Assembly (NCBI GenBank): GCA_025923195.1
Contig: JAICGJ010000001.1
Location: 1-64,000 of the forward strand
Direction: 5' to 3'
Length of the DNA: 64,000 nt
DNA from: Chryseolinea sp.
GTDB lineage: Bacteria > Bacteroidota > Bacteroidia > Cytophagales > Cyclobacteriaceae
The position numbers and the translations under genes are program-made. The stretch's first letter is position 1. Every line of letters begins with the position of its first letter. The notes below the pieces were generated by a model, which worked only from the letters and a program-made list of their open reading frames with translations, did no database searches and was not told the DNA's origin. Shown in pieces: positions 51,663 to 60,536 of the stretch.

Positions 51663-52077
51663 TCTTGTTGACCCTTGTTGAATGGCGGCCTCCCTCAAAG
51701 TCCGTTGTTATGAATTGGTGTACGATCTTTTCTGCAAGCTCGTAATCTATGAACCGCGCAGGTAAGCAAAGAATGTTCGCGTCGTTATGTTTGCGTGCCA
51801 ATGACGCGAGCTCTTCATTCCAGCAAATTGCAGCTCTAATGCCCTGATGTTTATTAGCCGTAATAGCAACTCCATTTGCACTTCCACAAACCAATATGCC
51901 CAAGTCGAAATCGTTCTTCTCAACTGCAATAGAAACGGGATGTGCAAAATCGGGATAGTCTGCGGAATCTTTGGAATAGGTGCCAAAATCTTCCAATTCA
52001 AACTTATTAGCAAGATGCGTCTTCAATTTTTCCTTGTAATCAAATCCGGCGTGGTCGCTTCCAATGGCTAGTCTCAT
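51652..52077 (-). CDS. rpiB: Ribose 5-phosphate isomerase B
   Basis: Interconverts ribose-5-P and ribulose-5-P, pentose phosphate pathway. 141 residues: MRLAIGSDHAGFDYKEKL, GTYSKDSADYPDFA, VCGSANGVAITANKHQGIRA, and the C-terminal AEKIVHQF helix. The catalytic Cys is in CGSANG. It ends in overlap with the membrane protein gene on the other strand, and lies downstream of tatC in the same direction. Confidence 0.95.
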   Translation of the reverse strand: MRLAIGSDHAGFDYKEKLKTHLANKFELEDFGTYSKDSADYPDFAHPVSIAVEKNDFDLGILVCGSANGVAITANKHQGIRAAICWNEELASLARKHNDANILCLPARFIDYELAEKIVHQFITTDFEGGRHSTRVNKISC

Positions 52078-52112
52078 CTGATCCGTACGCGATGCGTATA
52101 TTTACATTGAAC

Positions 52113-52970
52113 TCACGAAGGTGAAATCTTTTGTTCCCTTAATAATTCTTCGGCCTCTTCACGAGCCTTTCGTCTCGCAACTGATGCCGAAATAAGTATA
52201 CTAACTTCAAAGAGAAGGTATAGCGGAATCGTTATCAACATTTGGCTCAGCGGATCCGGGGGTGTAACTACTGCTGCTACAACCAGGATTATAATGATAG
52301 AATGTTTCCGGTATTTGCGGAGAAATTCAGGCGTAACGATCCCAATCTTCGTTAGGAAATAAATCACGACAGGCAATTGAAAAAGCAACCCTGAACCCAA
52401 TACAAGCATTACAACGGTAGAAACATACGAAGTGATGTCAAATTCGTTCACGATCATGTCGCTGATGCTATAGTTCGCCAGGAAGTATACCATCCAGGGC
52501 GCGATAACATAATACCCGAATGCCACACCGAAGAAGAATAAGATTGAGACTGAACCGACGGCACCACGTGAGTATCGTCTTTCATTTACCTGCAGCCCTG
52601 GTTTGATAAACCGCCAAAACTCCCAAACCACGTAGGGGAATGCGACCACTAGACCCAAGATAAAAGAGGACATCAGGTGCATGGTGAATTGACCCGTCAT
52701 ATTACGGCTTTGGATCTTAAAGGGGATTTCCTTTACACATAACCCTTCGTATCCGACAAAGTCACCAAACCCGCATAGGAACTTAAAGGTGGGAAAATCA
52801 ACCCGGGCCGGGGCAAAGATTATATTTTCAAATACCCACGGGGCCATAATAAATGCAGCAATAGTGAATACAATAACTGCTGCAAGCGCCCTTATTACAT
52901 GCCACCTTAATTCCTCGAGGTGTTCGAGGAAACTCATCTCCTTTTCTCCGCTGTCTTGATCTAATGGCAT
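52113..52970 (-). CDS. tatC: Sec-independent protein translocase TatC
   Basis: Core membrane component of the twin-arginine pathway. 285 residues, six hydrophobic helices, with the family start EMSFLEHLEELRWHVIRAL, the PYVVWEFWRFIKPGL loop and VVTPPDPLSQMLITIPLYLLFE at the end. Length is slightly longer than average owing to a loop between helices 1 and 2. TatA is not adjacent. Between glyA and rpiB, leftward. Confidence 0.95.
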   Translation of the reverse strand: MPLDQDSGEKEMSFLEHLEELRWHVIRALAAVIVFTIAAFIMAPWVFENIIFAPARVDFPTFKFLCGFGDFVGYEGLCVKEIPFKIQSRNMTGQFTMHLMSSFILGLVVAFPYVVWEFWRFIKPGLQVNERRYSRGAVGSVSILFFFGVAFGYYVIAPWMVYFLANYSISDMIVNEFDITSYVSTVVMLVLGSGLLFQLPVVIYFLTKIGIVTPEFLRKYRKHSIIIILVVAAVVTPPDPLSQMLITIPLYLLFEVSILISASVARRKAREEAEELLREQKISPS

Positions 52971-53018
52971 ACTCTGGTGGATTGTCTCTTCGCTTGAATC
53001 AATTTCTTGCGCTTGGAC

Positions 53019-54290
53019 TTATTTATAAAGTGGAAACTTTTGCATGAATCTATTCACCTTTTTCTTGACTGACTTCAAATGTCTCGTATCGTCGGGCTTT
53101 TGCAGCGCCTCGTCAATCAAGTCGACGACTTTAGCAATATCTTTCTCCTTCAAACCGCGGGTCGTTACCGCAGGTGTCCCTAATCTCATTCCCGATGTGA
53201 CCATCGGAGATTGTGAATCGAAGGGCACCATATTTTTATTAATGGTGATGTCGGCCTGTATGAGCGCTTCCTCAGCTTGCTTTCCAGTCAAATTCTTTGA
53301 CCTCAAGTCGATCAGCATAAGATGGTTATCTGTTCCGCCAGAAATGATCTTATATCCCTTGTCAAGAAAAGCCTGGGCCATTGTTTTGGCGTTCTTAGCC
53401 ACCTGGACGACATATTCCATGTACTCATCCGACAACGCTTCGTGAAAAGAAACTGCTTTCGCTGCGATCACGTGCTCCAAAGGTCCGCCTTGGGTTCCAG
53501 GAAATACCCCTGAGTCAAGAACGGACGTAATCTTTCGAAGTTCGCCTTTAGGTGTCTTAAGACCCCAGGGGTTATCAAAATTTTTTCCAACCAGTATCAT
53601 ACCTCCGCGGGGGCCGCGCAGAGTCTTATGCGTTGTCGTAGTCACGATATGACAATATTCCATTGGATCGCTCAACAGACCCCTCGCTATAAGCCCAGCG
53701 GGGTGCGAAATATCGGCGAGCAAAAGTGCACCCACGCTATCAGCTGCCTCTCTTAACTTCTTATAGTCCCAATCCCGGCTATACGCAGATGCCCCGCAAA
53801 TAATCATCTTCGGTTTTTCCTGTTCAGCCTTATTAATAACCTTATCAAAATCTATGGTTCCTGTTGCCTCCTCTACGCCATAAAACGCGGGCTGGTATAG
53901 CTTTCCTGAAAAATTTACGGGAGATCCATGAGTAAGATGTCCACCGTGCGACAGGTCAAAGCCAAGGATCTTGTCACCGGGCTTAAGACATGCCAACATC
54001 ACCGCAGCGTTAGCCTGAGCTCCTGAATGCGGCTGGACGTTCGCCCAAACCGCTCCAAATAGTTTCTTTGCCCTGTCTATTGCTAATTGCTCAATTTCAT
54101 CCACAACCTCGCATCCGCCATAATATCTTTTCCCGGGTAAGCCTTCCGCGTATTTGTTTGTGAGTACAGTGCCTTGAGCTTTCATCACCTGAAGCGATGT
54201 AAAATTCTCCGACGCTATTAATTCAATGCCGCTTTCCTGACGTTGCTTTTCCTTTTCTATAAGATCAAATATAGCTTTATCGCGTTTCAT
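53019..54290 (-). CDS. glyA: Serine hydroxymethyltransferase
   Basis: PLP enzyme converting serine and tetrahydrofolate to glycine and methylene-THF. 423 residues. The N-terminal [32 protein letters not shown]-like loop and [16 protein letters not shown] (Lys binding PLP) are clear. ATG at 54290 (MKRDKAIFD) is chosen over an upstream in-frame ATG with no homology. Between tatC and the DUF885 gene, leftward. Confidence 0.96.
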   Translation of the reverse strand: MKRDKAIFDLIEKEKQRQESGIELIASENFTSLQVMKAQGTVLTNKYAEGLPGKRYYGGCEVVDEIEQLAIDRAKKLFGAVWANVQPHSGAQANAAVMLACLKPGDKILGFDLSHGGHLTHGSPVNFSGKLYQPAFYGVEEATGTIDFDKVINKAEQEKPKMIICGASAYSRDWDYKKLREAADSVGALLLADISHPAGLIARGLLSDPMEYCHIVTTTTHKTLRGPRGGMILVGKNFDNPWGLKTPKGELRKITSVLDSGVFPGTQGGPLEHVIAAKAVSFHEALSDEYMEYVVQVAKNAKTMAQAFLDKGYKIISGGTDNHLMLIDLRSKNLTGKQAEEALIQADITINKNMVPFDSQSPMVTSGMRLGTPAVTTRGLKEKDIAKVVDLIDEALQKPDDTRHLKSVKKKVNRFMQKFPLYK

Positions 54291-54413
54291 GTATCGAGGT
54301 TTAAAGAAGGGGCAAAAATAAGGGAGTGCTATGAGATGACATAATAACACCCTGAAAAAGAAGACCGCTAAAACGCAACTACGTCCTTCTTTAGAATTTC
54401 CTGCCGAATAGGA

Positions 54414-56198
54414 TTACGATTTGGGATCCTGCTTTTGTATCCAATCGTTTACGATGTTTTCCAAAACGTTTAACGGCAGGCAGCCATATTTTAACACTTC
54501 ATCATGAAACAGCGAGATATTGAACTTATCTCCCAGGATATCCTCCGCTTTCCTTCTGAGTTCTAAAATTTTAAGCTGACCCAATTTGTAGGAAAGTGCC
54601 TGTGCAGGGATCGCCATGTACCGTTCAATCTCAGCTGTAGCAGTTTCCGTACTTATTGCCTCGTTGTCGATCATATACTTTATGGCCTGTTCTCGCGACC
54701 ACCCCTTCGCATGCATCCCCACGTCTACGACCAGACGGATAGCGCGATGTATTTCGTCGCCTAAATTTCCAAAGTATTGATATGGGTCGGTGTACAACCC
54801 TAATTCCTTGCCCAGCGCCTCGGTATATAAAGCCCAACCTTCGCCATATGCACCGTACCACAAGAATCTTCTGAACTTCGGAAGTTCTTCATTTTCATAT
54901 TGCAACGAAATCTGATAGTGGTGGCCAGGGATTGCCTCATGGAGAAATAACGTCTCCATTCCTGTATAATTGTACTTGGACGCATCAAGGATGGGCACAT
55001 AAAAAATTCCCGGCCGTGTTCCATCGGCAGTCCCAGGGTTGTACTCAGCACTGGCAGACGCTGCTCGGAAGGCCTCGGTTTGCCTTACCTCAAACCCTGT
55101 TTTAGGAACCATATTAAAAAGCTTTTTTAATTGTGGCTCCATCTTCTTATGGATTTCATGATATCCCGCGATAACATCCTGAGGCGTTTTGTACGGCATA
55201 AATTTTTTGTTTGTATTGACATAGTCAAAAAATGCTTTAAGATTCCCCTTAAAGCCAACCTGGTTCTTCACTTTTTCCATTTCGAGTCGAATCCGGGATA
55301 CTTCACGCTGGCCGATTTCAAATATTTCATCCGCTGAAAGATCAGTCGTGGTCCAAAAATTTATGAGATGCTGATAATGCTCTTTGCCTCCTGGTAAATC
55401 AGAGAAACCTGCAGTGTTGCGAGCTTTCGGAATGTATTCGCGCTCAAGGAAGTCGTGAAGTTTCTGATAGCTGGAAATGATTTTGTTTCGAATGGATTCT
55501 TCATACGCGTTAGCCAGCCGGATGCTGTCAGCTTCGGTAATTCCGTCCGGCATATTTTTTATTGGTTCCCAAAATATACTTTCCTTGGCATCGGTCACTA
55601 TCATATCCTTCGCCTGAGGCAGAACGCGTTCCATCAGAATTTTGGGGTACGTGTAACCGATAGTTAAACCTTTCCGCATGTTCACGATCGCGGTGTCTAC
55701 CCAAATAGCAAAAGCATCGATCCTCTGCAGGAAATCATCATAATCTTTGGTTTTCTTAAATGGTTGATAACTCTTGCCGCTTCCAATCTGAGGAATAGTC
55801 AGCGTCATACCCCAGAACTGTTGGACCGGAATGTAGTGATCTTTGAAAGTCAGGCCCTTGATGCCAACATCCATCTCCCTCTTAAAAATATCATAGCTCA
55901 CCTGTTCCTGGACGGATAGGGAGTCGCGTTGATAATGGTCGAGGTCAGATTTATAGCGGGTATACAAGTCGCGTAGGTCTGAGCGAAAACTCTCGCTAAT
56001 ATCATTCGGGAGTAAATTGTTATATCGATTGTCTCCGATTTGTGTTGCCTCTAAGGGATGATATCTCAATCTCTCCTCGTAGTAAGAGTCTAAAAATTCA
56101 TTAAAGGATTTTTTCATTTCAGTTCCCTTGTTCTCCTTGTCGGCTGTGCACGACACCAATAACATAGCTATAACTATTGAATTGTGAAAAATATTCAT
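54414..56198 (-). CDS. DUF885 lipoprotein metallopeptidase
   Basis: 594 residues beginning with a lipoprotein signal (MNIFHNSIVIAMLLVSC; Cys 17). The C-terminal DUF885 region has a zinc-type motif HEAIPGHHYQ (about residues 420-430) and a downstream acidic EGWALYTEALGKELG, the gluzincin-like pattern. Members cleave peptides or act on modified peptides; precise role unknown. The upstream in-frame extension to 56354 is excluded because it overlaps the preceding TPM gene and carries no signal peptide. Last of the leftward pdxJ-TPM series. Confidence 0.85.
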   Translation of the reverse strand: MNIFHNSIVIAMLLVSCTADKENKGTEMKKSFNEFLDSYYEERLRYHPLEATQIGDNRYNNLLPNDISESFRSDLRDLYTRYKSDLDHYQRDSLSVQEQVSYDIFKREMDVGIKGLTFKDHYIPVQQFWGMTLTIPQIGSGKSYQPFKKTKDYDDFLQRIDAFAIWVDTAIVNMRKGLTIGYTYPKILMERVLPQAKDMIVTDAKESIFWEPIKNMPDGITEADSIRLANAYEESIRNKIISSYQKLHDFLEREYIPKARNTAGFSDLPGGKEHYQHLINFWTTTDLSADEIFEIGQREVSRIRLEMEKVKNQVGFKGNLKAFFDYVNTNKKFMPYKTPQDVIAGYHEIHKKMEPQLKKLFNMVPKTGFEVRQTEAFRAASASAEYNPGTADGTRPGIFYVPILDASKYNYTGMETLFLHEAIPGHHYQISLQYENEELPKFRRFLWYGAYGEGWALYTEALGKELGLYTDPYQYFGNLGDEIHRAIRLVVDVGMHAKGWSREQAIKYMIDNEAISTETATAEIERYMAIPAQALSYKLGQLKILELRRKAEDILGDKFNISLFHDEVLKYGCLPLNVLENIVNDWIQKQDPKS

Positions 56199-56217
56199 GA
56201 TCACTAGATTAATGAAA

Positions 56218-57171
56218 CTACCAAGAACCGCTGGCACCGCCACCGCCGAAACTGCCACCTCCTCCGGAGAAACCACCCGACGATCTACCCCCACCGCTAC
56301 CCGCAGACCACCCCGAACCAGTTGACCAACCGCGGCCGCCACGACTGCCAGCACTTGCCATCTTTTTTGCCATTCGTTTACCCCAGTCTGTATTCCCCAA
56401 CGTCAATTTCAAAATCGGAAATCCAACAACATAGCATGCGAGTATCGCCAGTCCCCCAGTCGTACCAAGCACAATCAAGGGAAATGCGGCATAAAAAGGG
56501 ATCAAAAAAGCATATAAAAACCATCCGGAGCAACCTGGAAGGAACAGTCCCAACAGGGTGAATATCCCAAGTATGACAAAAATAAATAGTCCAACCAGGA
56601 GGCGCGCCTTCAAATCCAGTTCCGGCATCCCATCCTCGCCATCATCGGCCGTGTATTCGCCGCTGATCGTTTGCATGATCGCATTTACTCCTTTTGTAAC
56701 GCCTTCGTCAAACTGGTTTTGCCGAAAGGCAGGCGCCACTTCGTTCCGAATGATACGGCTGGATATGGCGTCGGTCAATACTCCTTCCAAGCCGTATCCG
56801 GACTCTATGCGCATTTTATGGTCGTCGACAACGATCAAAAAAAGCACGCCATTATCTTTCCCTTTCTGTCCAAGCTTCCATTCTTCTGCCACACGCAAGG
56901 CGTAGTCCTCCAGCGCATCTCCTTCGAGGGACGAAATGATTAACACAGCGATCTGGTTAGAGGTAGAATCCTCAAAAGCTATCAATTGACTTTCCAACCT
57001 ATCCACTGCAGGTTGTGACAGAACATGGGCTTCATCATGGATATGCGTACCCCAAAGAGCTGGGATAGATTTTTGTGCTTGTGCAATGGTAAAAATAAAA
57101 CTCAGCAAAAATGTAGCACAGACAGTACGTGGGTATTGTTCATATCCGCATAGCCTCACCGATACAATCAT
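56218..57171 (-). CDS. TPM-domain (YgcG-type) protein 1
   Basis: 317 residues: a long signal-like N-terminus (about 1-32, hydrophobic stretch ATFLLSFIFTIAQA), a TPM domain (about 45-180, VHDEAHVLSQ-like HIHDEAHVLSQ, NQIAVLIISSLEG, RIESGYGLEGVLTDAISSR), one or two hydrophobic helices (about 195-255), and a C-terminal Gly/Ser-rich tail that ends in SGSW. TPM domains bind membrane or periplasmic surfaces; the plant TLP18.3 protein works in photosystem repair. A similar gene follows upstream; paralogy is plain. Confidence 0.85.
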   Translation of the reverse strand: MIVSVRLCGYEQYPRTVCATFLLSFIFTIAQAQKSIPALWGTHIHDEAHVLSQPAVDRLESQLIAFEDSTSNQIAVLIISSLEGDALEDYALRVAEEWKLGQKGKDNGVLFLIVVDDHKMRIESGYGLEGVLTDAISSRIIRNEVAPAFRQNQFDEGVTKGVNAIMQTISGEYTADDGEDGMPELDLKARLLVGLFIFVILGIFTLLGLFLPGCSGWFLYAFLIPFYAAFPLIVLGTTGGLAILACYVVGFPILKLTLGNTDWGKRMAKKMASAGSRGGRGWSTGSGWSAGSGGGRSSGGFSGGGGSFGGGGASGSW

Positions 57172-57212
57172 ATTTCTGTAAACTTTACACTAGTTTCATC
57201 ACCATCATCCGT

Positions 57213-57965
57213 CTACCATGATCCACTAGAGCCACCTCCGCCAAATCCGCCGCCGCCACCAAAGCTTCCGCCTCCGAAACCGCCGCCAGAGCCCCAGCCA
57301 CTACCTCCCAATCCCCCTATCGGTCCTATCCAACCGCGTCCCGAACTCCAATGACCGCCGCCGCCTCCTCCTCTCCTTCTCCGGGACGCAATGAGGATAA
57401 TGATAATGATAATAATAATGGTGGCCAAGGGCGACTTTTTTGTATTGCGTTTTTGGGGTACGGGGTCTTCGTTCACGTATTCGCCCGCAATAGCCTGCAT
57501 TATTGCCATGACTCCCGCCTCCACACCCCCGTCAAAATCCCCGGCACGGAATCTCGGCGCAATTTCGTTCCTGATTATGCGGCTGCTCATGGCGTCGGTC
57601 AAGGATCCTTCCAAGCCATACCCGACCTCAATGCGCATTTGTCTGTCTTCGATCGATATCAACAGTAAGACGCCGTTATCCTTTTCCTTCTGACCGGGTT
57701 GCCACGCTTCAGCTACACGCAATGAATATTCTTCGAGCGAGCCGCCCTCCAGCGAAGGAATAATTAAAACGGCAATTTGATTTGAAGTAGAATCGCGTTC
57801 TGCCTGAAGAATGGCTTCCAGCCTGGACTTAGCACCGGCAGAAAGAATATTTGCTTCATCATGCACCCATATGCCGCCGTGGTCTGGAATCCGCAATTGG
57901 CCATACGCGATTCCTGCGAGAAGGAGCAGCAACGCACTTAGGTATCTCCTCATGCTAAAATTCAT
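57213..57965 (-). CDS. TPM-domain (YgcG-type) protein 2
   Basis: 250 residues. Signal peptide (RRYLSALLLLLAGIAYGQ), TPM domain (about 30-160, WVHDEANILSA, NQIAVLIIPSLEG, RIEVGYGLEGSLTDAMSSR), then one transmembrane helix that includes eight Ile codons in a row (57396-57419), a basic RRRRGGGGGG cluster and a Gly/Ser/Trp-rich tail ending SGSW. ATG 57965 (MNFSMRRY) is taken; a second ATG at 57953 is equally possible. Sister of the neighbouring TPM gene. Confidence 0.85.
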   Translation of the reverse strand: MNFSMRRYLSALLLLLAGIAYGQLRIPDHGGIWVHDEANILSAGAKSRLEAILQAERDSTSNQIAVLIIPSLEGGSLEEYSLRVAEAWQPGQKEKDNGVLLLISIEDRQMRIEVGYGLEGSLTDAMSSRIIRNEIAPRFRAGDFDGGVEAGVMAIMQAIAGEYVNEDPVPQKRNTKKSPLATIIIIIIIILIASRRRRGGGGGGHWSSGRGWIGPIGGLGGSGWGSGGGFGGGSFGGGGGFGGGGSSGSW

Positions 57966-58003
57966 TAGCACCAAGAAAAAAGAATAGCTGAGAATATATT
58001 GAA

Positions 58004-58663
58004 TTATACCCGTAGCTCATCGTGAAGTTCATTCGTATCGTCACCGGTTTTTCGAAATCCCTTTTCAAGCAAGATATCTCCGCACTGCCTTATCCCGCTT
58101 TCCAACGCCTCAACTATTTGCCCATTGCGAATGCTCTTGATAATCTCATAAACGATCTGATCCCATTGCTTCTGCTCAACAACTTTGTTAATTCCCTGAT
58201 CTGCCATCACAATAACCTCATGTTCGAAGAAGGAAACGAAAATCATTATCCCGGTCCGTTGTCGAGTATTAAATACCTCCTCCTCAAGAAAAGCATTTTC
58301 TGCACACTGACGCGTCATCAGATCTTGGTATCTGCGCGAGATTAAGAGCCTCTTGATCACATCAGAAAAATTGGGAATTGCAGCTCCGATGACTCCACCA
58401 AGAATGACAACGAGAAATATGAAAGCCGGATCATAAAATAACGTATTGGTGGCTTCCTCAAGGATATAGCGATCCAGGATGATCATGATTATGAACGCCA
58501 GGGATGCCCCTATTAAACTTCCCTTATAATTTGCGATAGAATACTCTGCGCTTCTTTCAACAATCACGGGCACGATCTCACCTGAAATTTTTTCCTCTGC
58601 AGCACTTACGGCCATCTTAATGCGATGGAGGTCGTTTTCAGTAAATTTCTGTCTTAAGTTCAT
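58004..58663 (-). CDS. TPM-domain protein 3, membrane type
   Basis: 219 residues, no signal peptide. A short N-terminal TPM-like part (LRQKFTENDLHRIKMAVSAA, SGEIVPVIVERSAEYS) is followed by two membrane helices (about 50-68 and 82-102) and a C-terminal TPM-like part (GIMIFVSFFEHEVIVMADQG, KVVEQKQWDQIVYEI). It is the third kind of TPM protein in the series, lacking the Gly-rich tail. ATG at 58663 is preferred over the GTG before it. Confidence 0.82.
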   Translation of the reverse strand: MNLRQKFTENDLHRIKMAVSAAEEKISGEIVPVIVERSAEYSIANYKGSLIGASLAFIIMIILDRYILEEATNTLFYDPAFIFLVVILGGVIGAAIPNFSDVIKRLLISRRYQDLMTRQCAENAFLEEEVFNTRQRTGIMIFVSFFEHEVIVMADQGINKVVEQKQWDQIVYEIIKSIRNGQIVEALESGIRQCGDILLEKGFRKTGDDTNELHDELRV

Positions 58664-58704
58664 CACAGGATGGTTTGCTTCAAAGATAGGAAGCTACCTT
58701 GTAT

Positions 58705-59439
58705 TCAGGTGAAAAATTTGGTCGCCCGGTTCAATTCCCTCAAATACAGTTGAATTGTGTTTTCCAAACCATAGTATAATGCGTCACATATCAGCGCGTG
58801 CCCAATGGACACTTCATCCAGATGAGGAATGTTCTGGGAAAAAAAATTCAGGTTCTCCAAGGACAGGTCATGGCCTGCGTTGATCCCCAAGCCCACCTCA
58901 TGGGCAACTCTGGCGCTCTCTTTATATGGCTTAATTGCAACGTCTCTTTGGACCGTAAATTCACGCGCATATGGTTCGGTATAAAGCTCAATCCGATCAG
59001 CATCGACCTTCTTTGCTCCCTCAACCATTTTAGGCACGGGATCGACGAAGATAGAAACTCGAACTCCGTATGATTTTATTTCCTGCGCAACTTCCCGAAG
59101 AAAGATCTCATTCTCCACTGTGTTCCAGCCCGCATTGGAAGTTATGGCATCCGGCGGATCGGGCACAAGAGTCGCTTGCGCTGGTTTTATTTGCGCGATA
59201 ATTCTTCGATACCGTTCGTCAGGATAGCCTTCTATATTAAACTCCGTTTTCACCACTCCCTTCAAAGCAACAACATCACTGAACCGAATGTGCCGTTCAT
59301 CCTGTCGGGGATGTACAGTAATACCCTGTGCTCCATACCGCTCACAATCTTGGGCAACTTTTACAACGTCCGGATTATTTCCCCCTCTGGCATTTCGGAG
59401 TGTGGCAATTTTATTAATATTGACACTAAGTCTTGTCAT
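58705..59439 (-). CDS. pdxJ: Pyridoxine 5'-phosphate synthase
   Basis: Joins 1-deoxyxylulose-5-P and 3-amino-2-oxopropyl phosphate to make PNP, the last step of DXP-dependent vitamin B6 synthesis. 244 residues from MTRLSVNINKIATLRNARGG; ITVHPRQDERHIRF (catalytic His region), VSIFVDPVPKM, HAGHD-like NAGHDLS, and EVSIGHALI at the end. TIM barrel. ATG at 59439 fits; the open frame further upstream is not part of the family. It opens the leftward run with the TPM genes, 38 nt ahead. Confidence 0.96.
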   Translation of the reverse strand: MTRLSVNINKIATLRNARGGNNPDVVKVAQDCERYGAQGITVHPRQDERHIRFSDVVALKGVVKTEFNIEGYPDERYRRIIAQIKPAQATLVPDPPDAITSNAGWNTVENEIFLREVAQEIKSYGVRVSIFVDPVPKMVEGAKKVDADRIELYTEPYAREFTVQRDVAIKPYKESARVAHEVGLGINAGHDLSLENLNFFSQNIPHLDEVSIGHALICDALYYGLENTIQLYLRELNRATKFFT

Positions 59440-59524
59440 GGTGTGAATAAAGATTCTGAGTGATATGCGATATAACTGATGAAATGAAAGATTCGTTGCG
59501 AAATTTACACTAACTAATCCTATT

Positions 59525-59977
59525 ATGAGCCTCAAACAACAAATTGACAATGATATAAAAAATGCAATGCTAGCAAAGAACAAGGAGGAGCTTGAAGCGC
59601 TGCGGGCGATTAAATCATTGATTCTTCTCGCGGAGACAGACAAGGGTGCATCTGGTGAAATTTCCGCAGATACCGAAAACAAACTTTTGCAAAAAGCAGT
59701 CAAGCAGCGAAAAGAATCCGCCGACATTTTTCAACAGCAGGGTCGTCAGGAATTAGCTGATAAAGAAACCTTTCAGCTAGAGATCATAAGTCGCTATTTG
59801 CCAAAACAACTCTCAGAAGACGAAATTGCGAATGAACTCAAGAAGATTATTCAGCAGATAGGAGCAAAAGGTCCCCAAGATATGGGAAAGGTAATGGGTG
59901 CTGCAACGAAAGCATTGTCGGGAAAAGCCGATGGCAAACAGATTTCTGAATTAGTAAAAAAACTTTTGAATCCGTGA
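59525..59977 (+). CDS. GatB/YqeY domain protein
   Basis: 150 residues matching YqeY: LKQQIDNDIKNAMLAKNKEEL at the start, KQRKESADIFQQQGRQEL and DMGKVMGAATKALSGKADGKQ near the end. It is related to the tail domain of GatB and the GAD part of tRNA-dependent amidotransferase; its own function is not settled. The cvpA gene overlaps its stop by 4 nt (GTGA), which suggests coupled translation. Confidence 0.9.
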   Translation: MSLKQQIDNDIKNAMLAKNKEELEALRAIKSLILLAETDKGASGEISADTENKLLQKAVKQRKESADIFQQQGRQELADKETFQLEIISRYLPKQLSEDEIANELKKIIQQIGAKGPQDMGKVMGAATKALSGKADGKQISELVKKLLNP

Positions 59978-60471
59978 GTCCTGTAGACATTGTTCTTGTA
60001 ATAATCATAATCGTTGGCGGGTTTGTCGGCTATAAGGAGGGATTCATTGTTTCACTGTTTTCCTTAGTGGCCATCGTGTTGGGAGTGCTTGGCGGATTTA
60101 AGCTGATGGGCGCCATCATGGTTATGATGGGCCGTAATTATAAGGTAGACGAATCCCTTCTACCCTATGTGGCTTTCGGTATTGCGTTCGTCGTCATTAC
60201 GATCGTCGTGGGTCTTCTTGGAAAAATTGTTAAGGCTGCTGCGCAGATCCCTTGGCTTGGTCCTTTGGATCCGGCTCTCGGATCTCTGTTTGGATTAGCT
60301 CGGGCCACTTTTATGGTGAGTATTCTTCTTTGGATTATTGATTCTCTAAGAGTTAAACTGCCCGATCATTGGAAGGAAGATTCATGGCTACAACCCATCA
60401 TATCAGATTTTGCCTTAAAAATCACAAATTGGCTTAGCGCGTATTTACCATTTCTTCGTGCCAGCTCTTAG
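59974..60471 (+). CDS. cvpA: CvpA family membrane protein
   Basis: 165 residues with four hydrophobic segments (about 4-20, 28-50, 62-85, 100-122), the family pattern PVDIVLVIIIIVGGFVGYKEG at the start. Homologues are known from colicin V production and biofilm phenotypes; exact role unclear. GTG start at 59974, overlapping the yqeY stop. Probably in one operon with the hydrolase gene that follows. Confidence 0.85.
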   Translation: MSPVDIVLVIIIIVGGFVGYKEGFIVSLFSLVAIVLGVLGGFKLMGAIMVMMGRNYKVDESLLPYVAFGIAFVVITIVVGLLGKIVKAAAQIPWLGPLDPALGSLFGLARATFMVSILLWIIDSLRVKLPDHWKEDSWLQPIISDFALKITNWLSAYLPFLRASS

Positions 60472-60536
60472 CATGGGAAAGCAGGACAAATTTTTTGGTT
60501 CTGAATATTTTCCTTTATTTATCCACGAAATTCTTT

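Noticed and set aside
54414-56354. Upstream extension of the DUF885 gene to 56354
   Set aside because: The extension would be encoded in the Gly-rich tail of the TPM gene in another frame, giving Val/Ala-rich sequence; the lipoprotein start at 56198 is much better.
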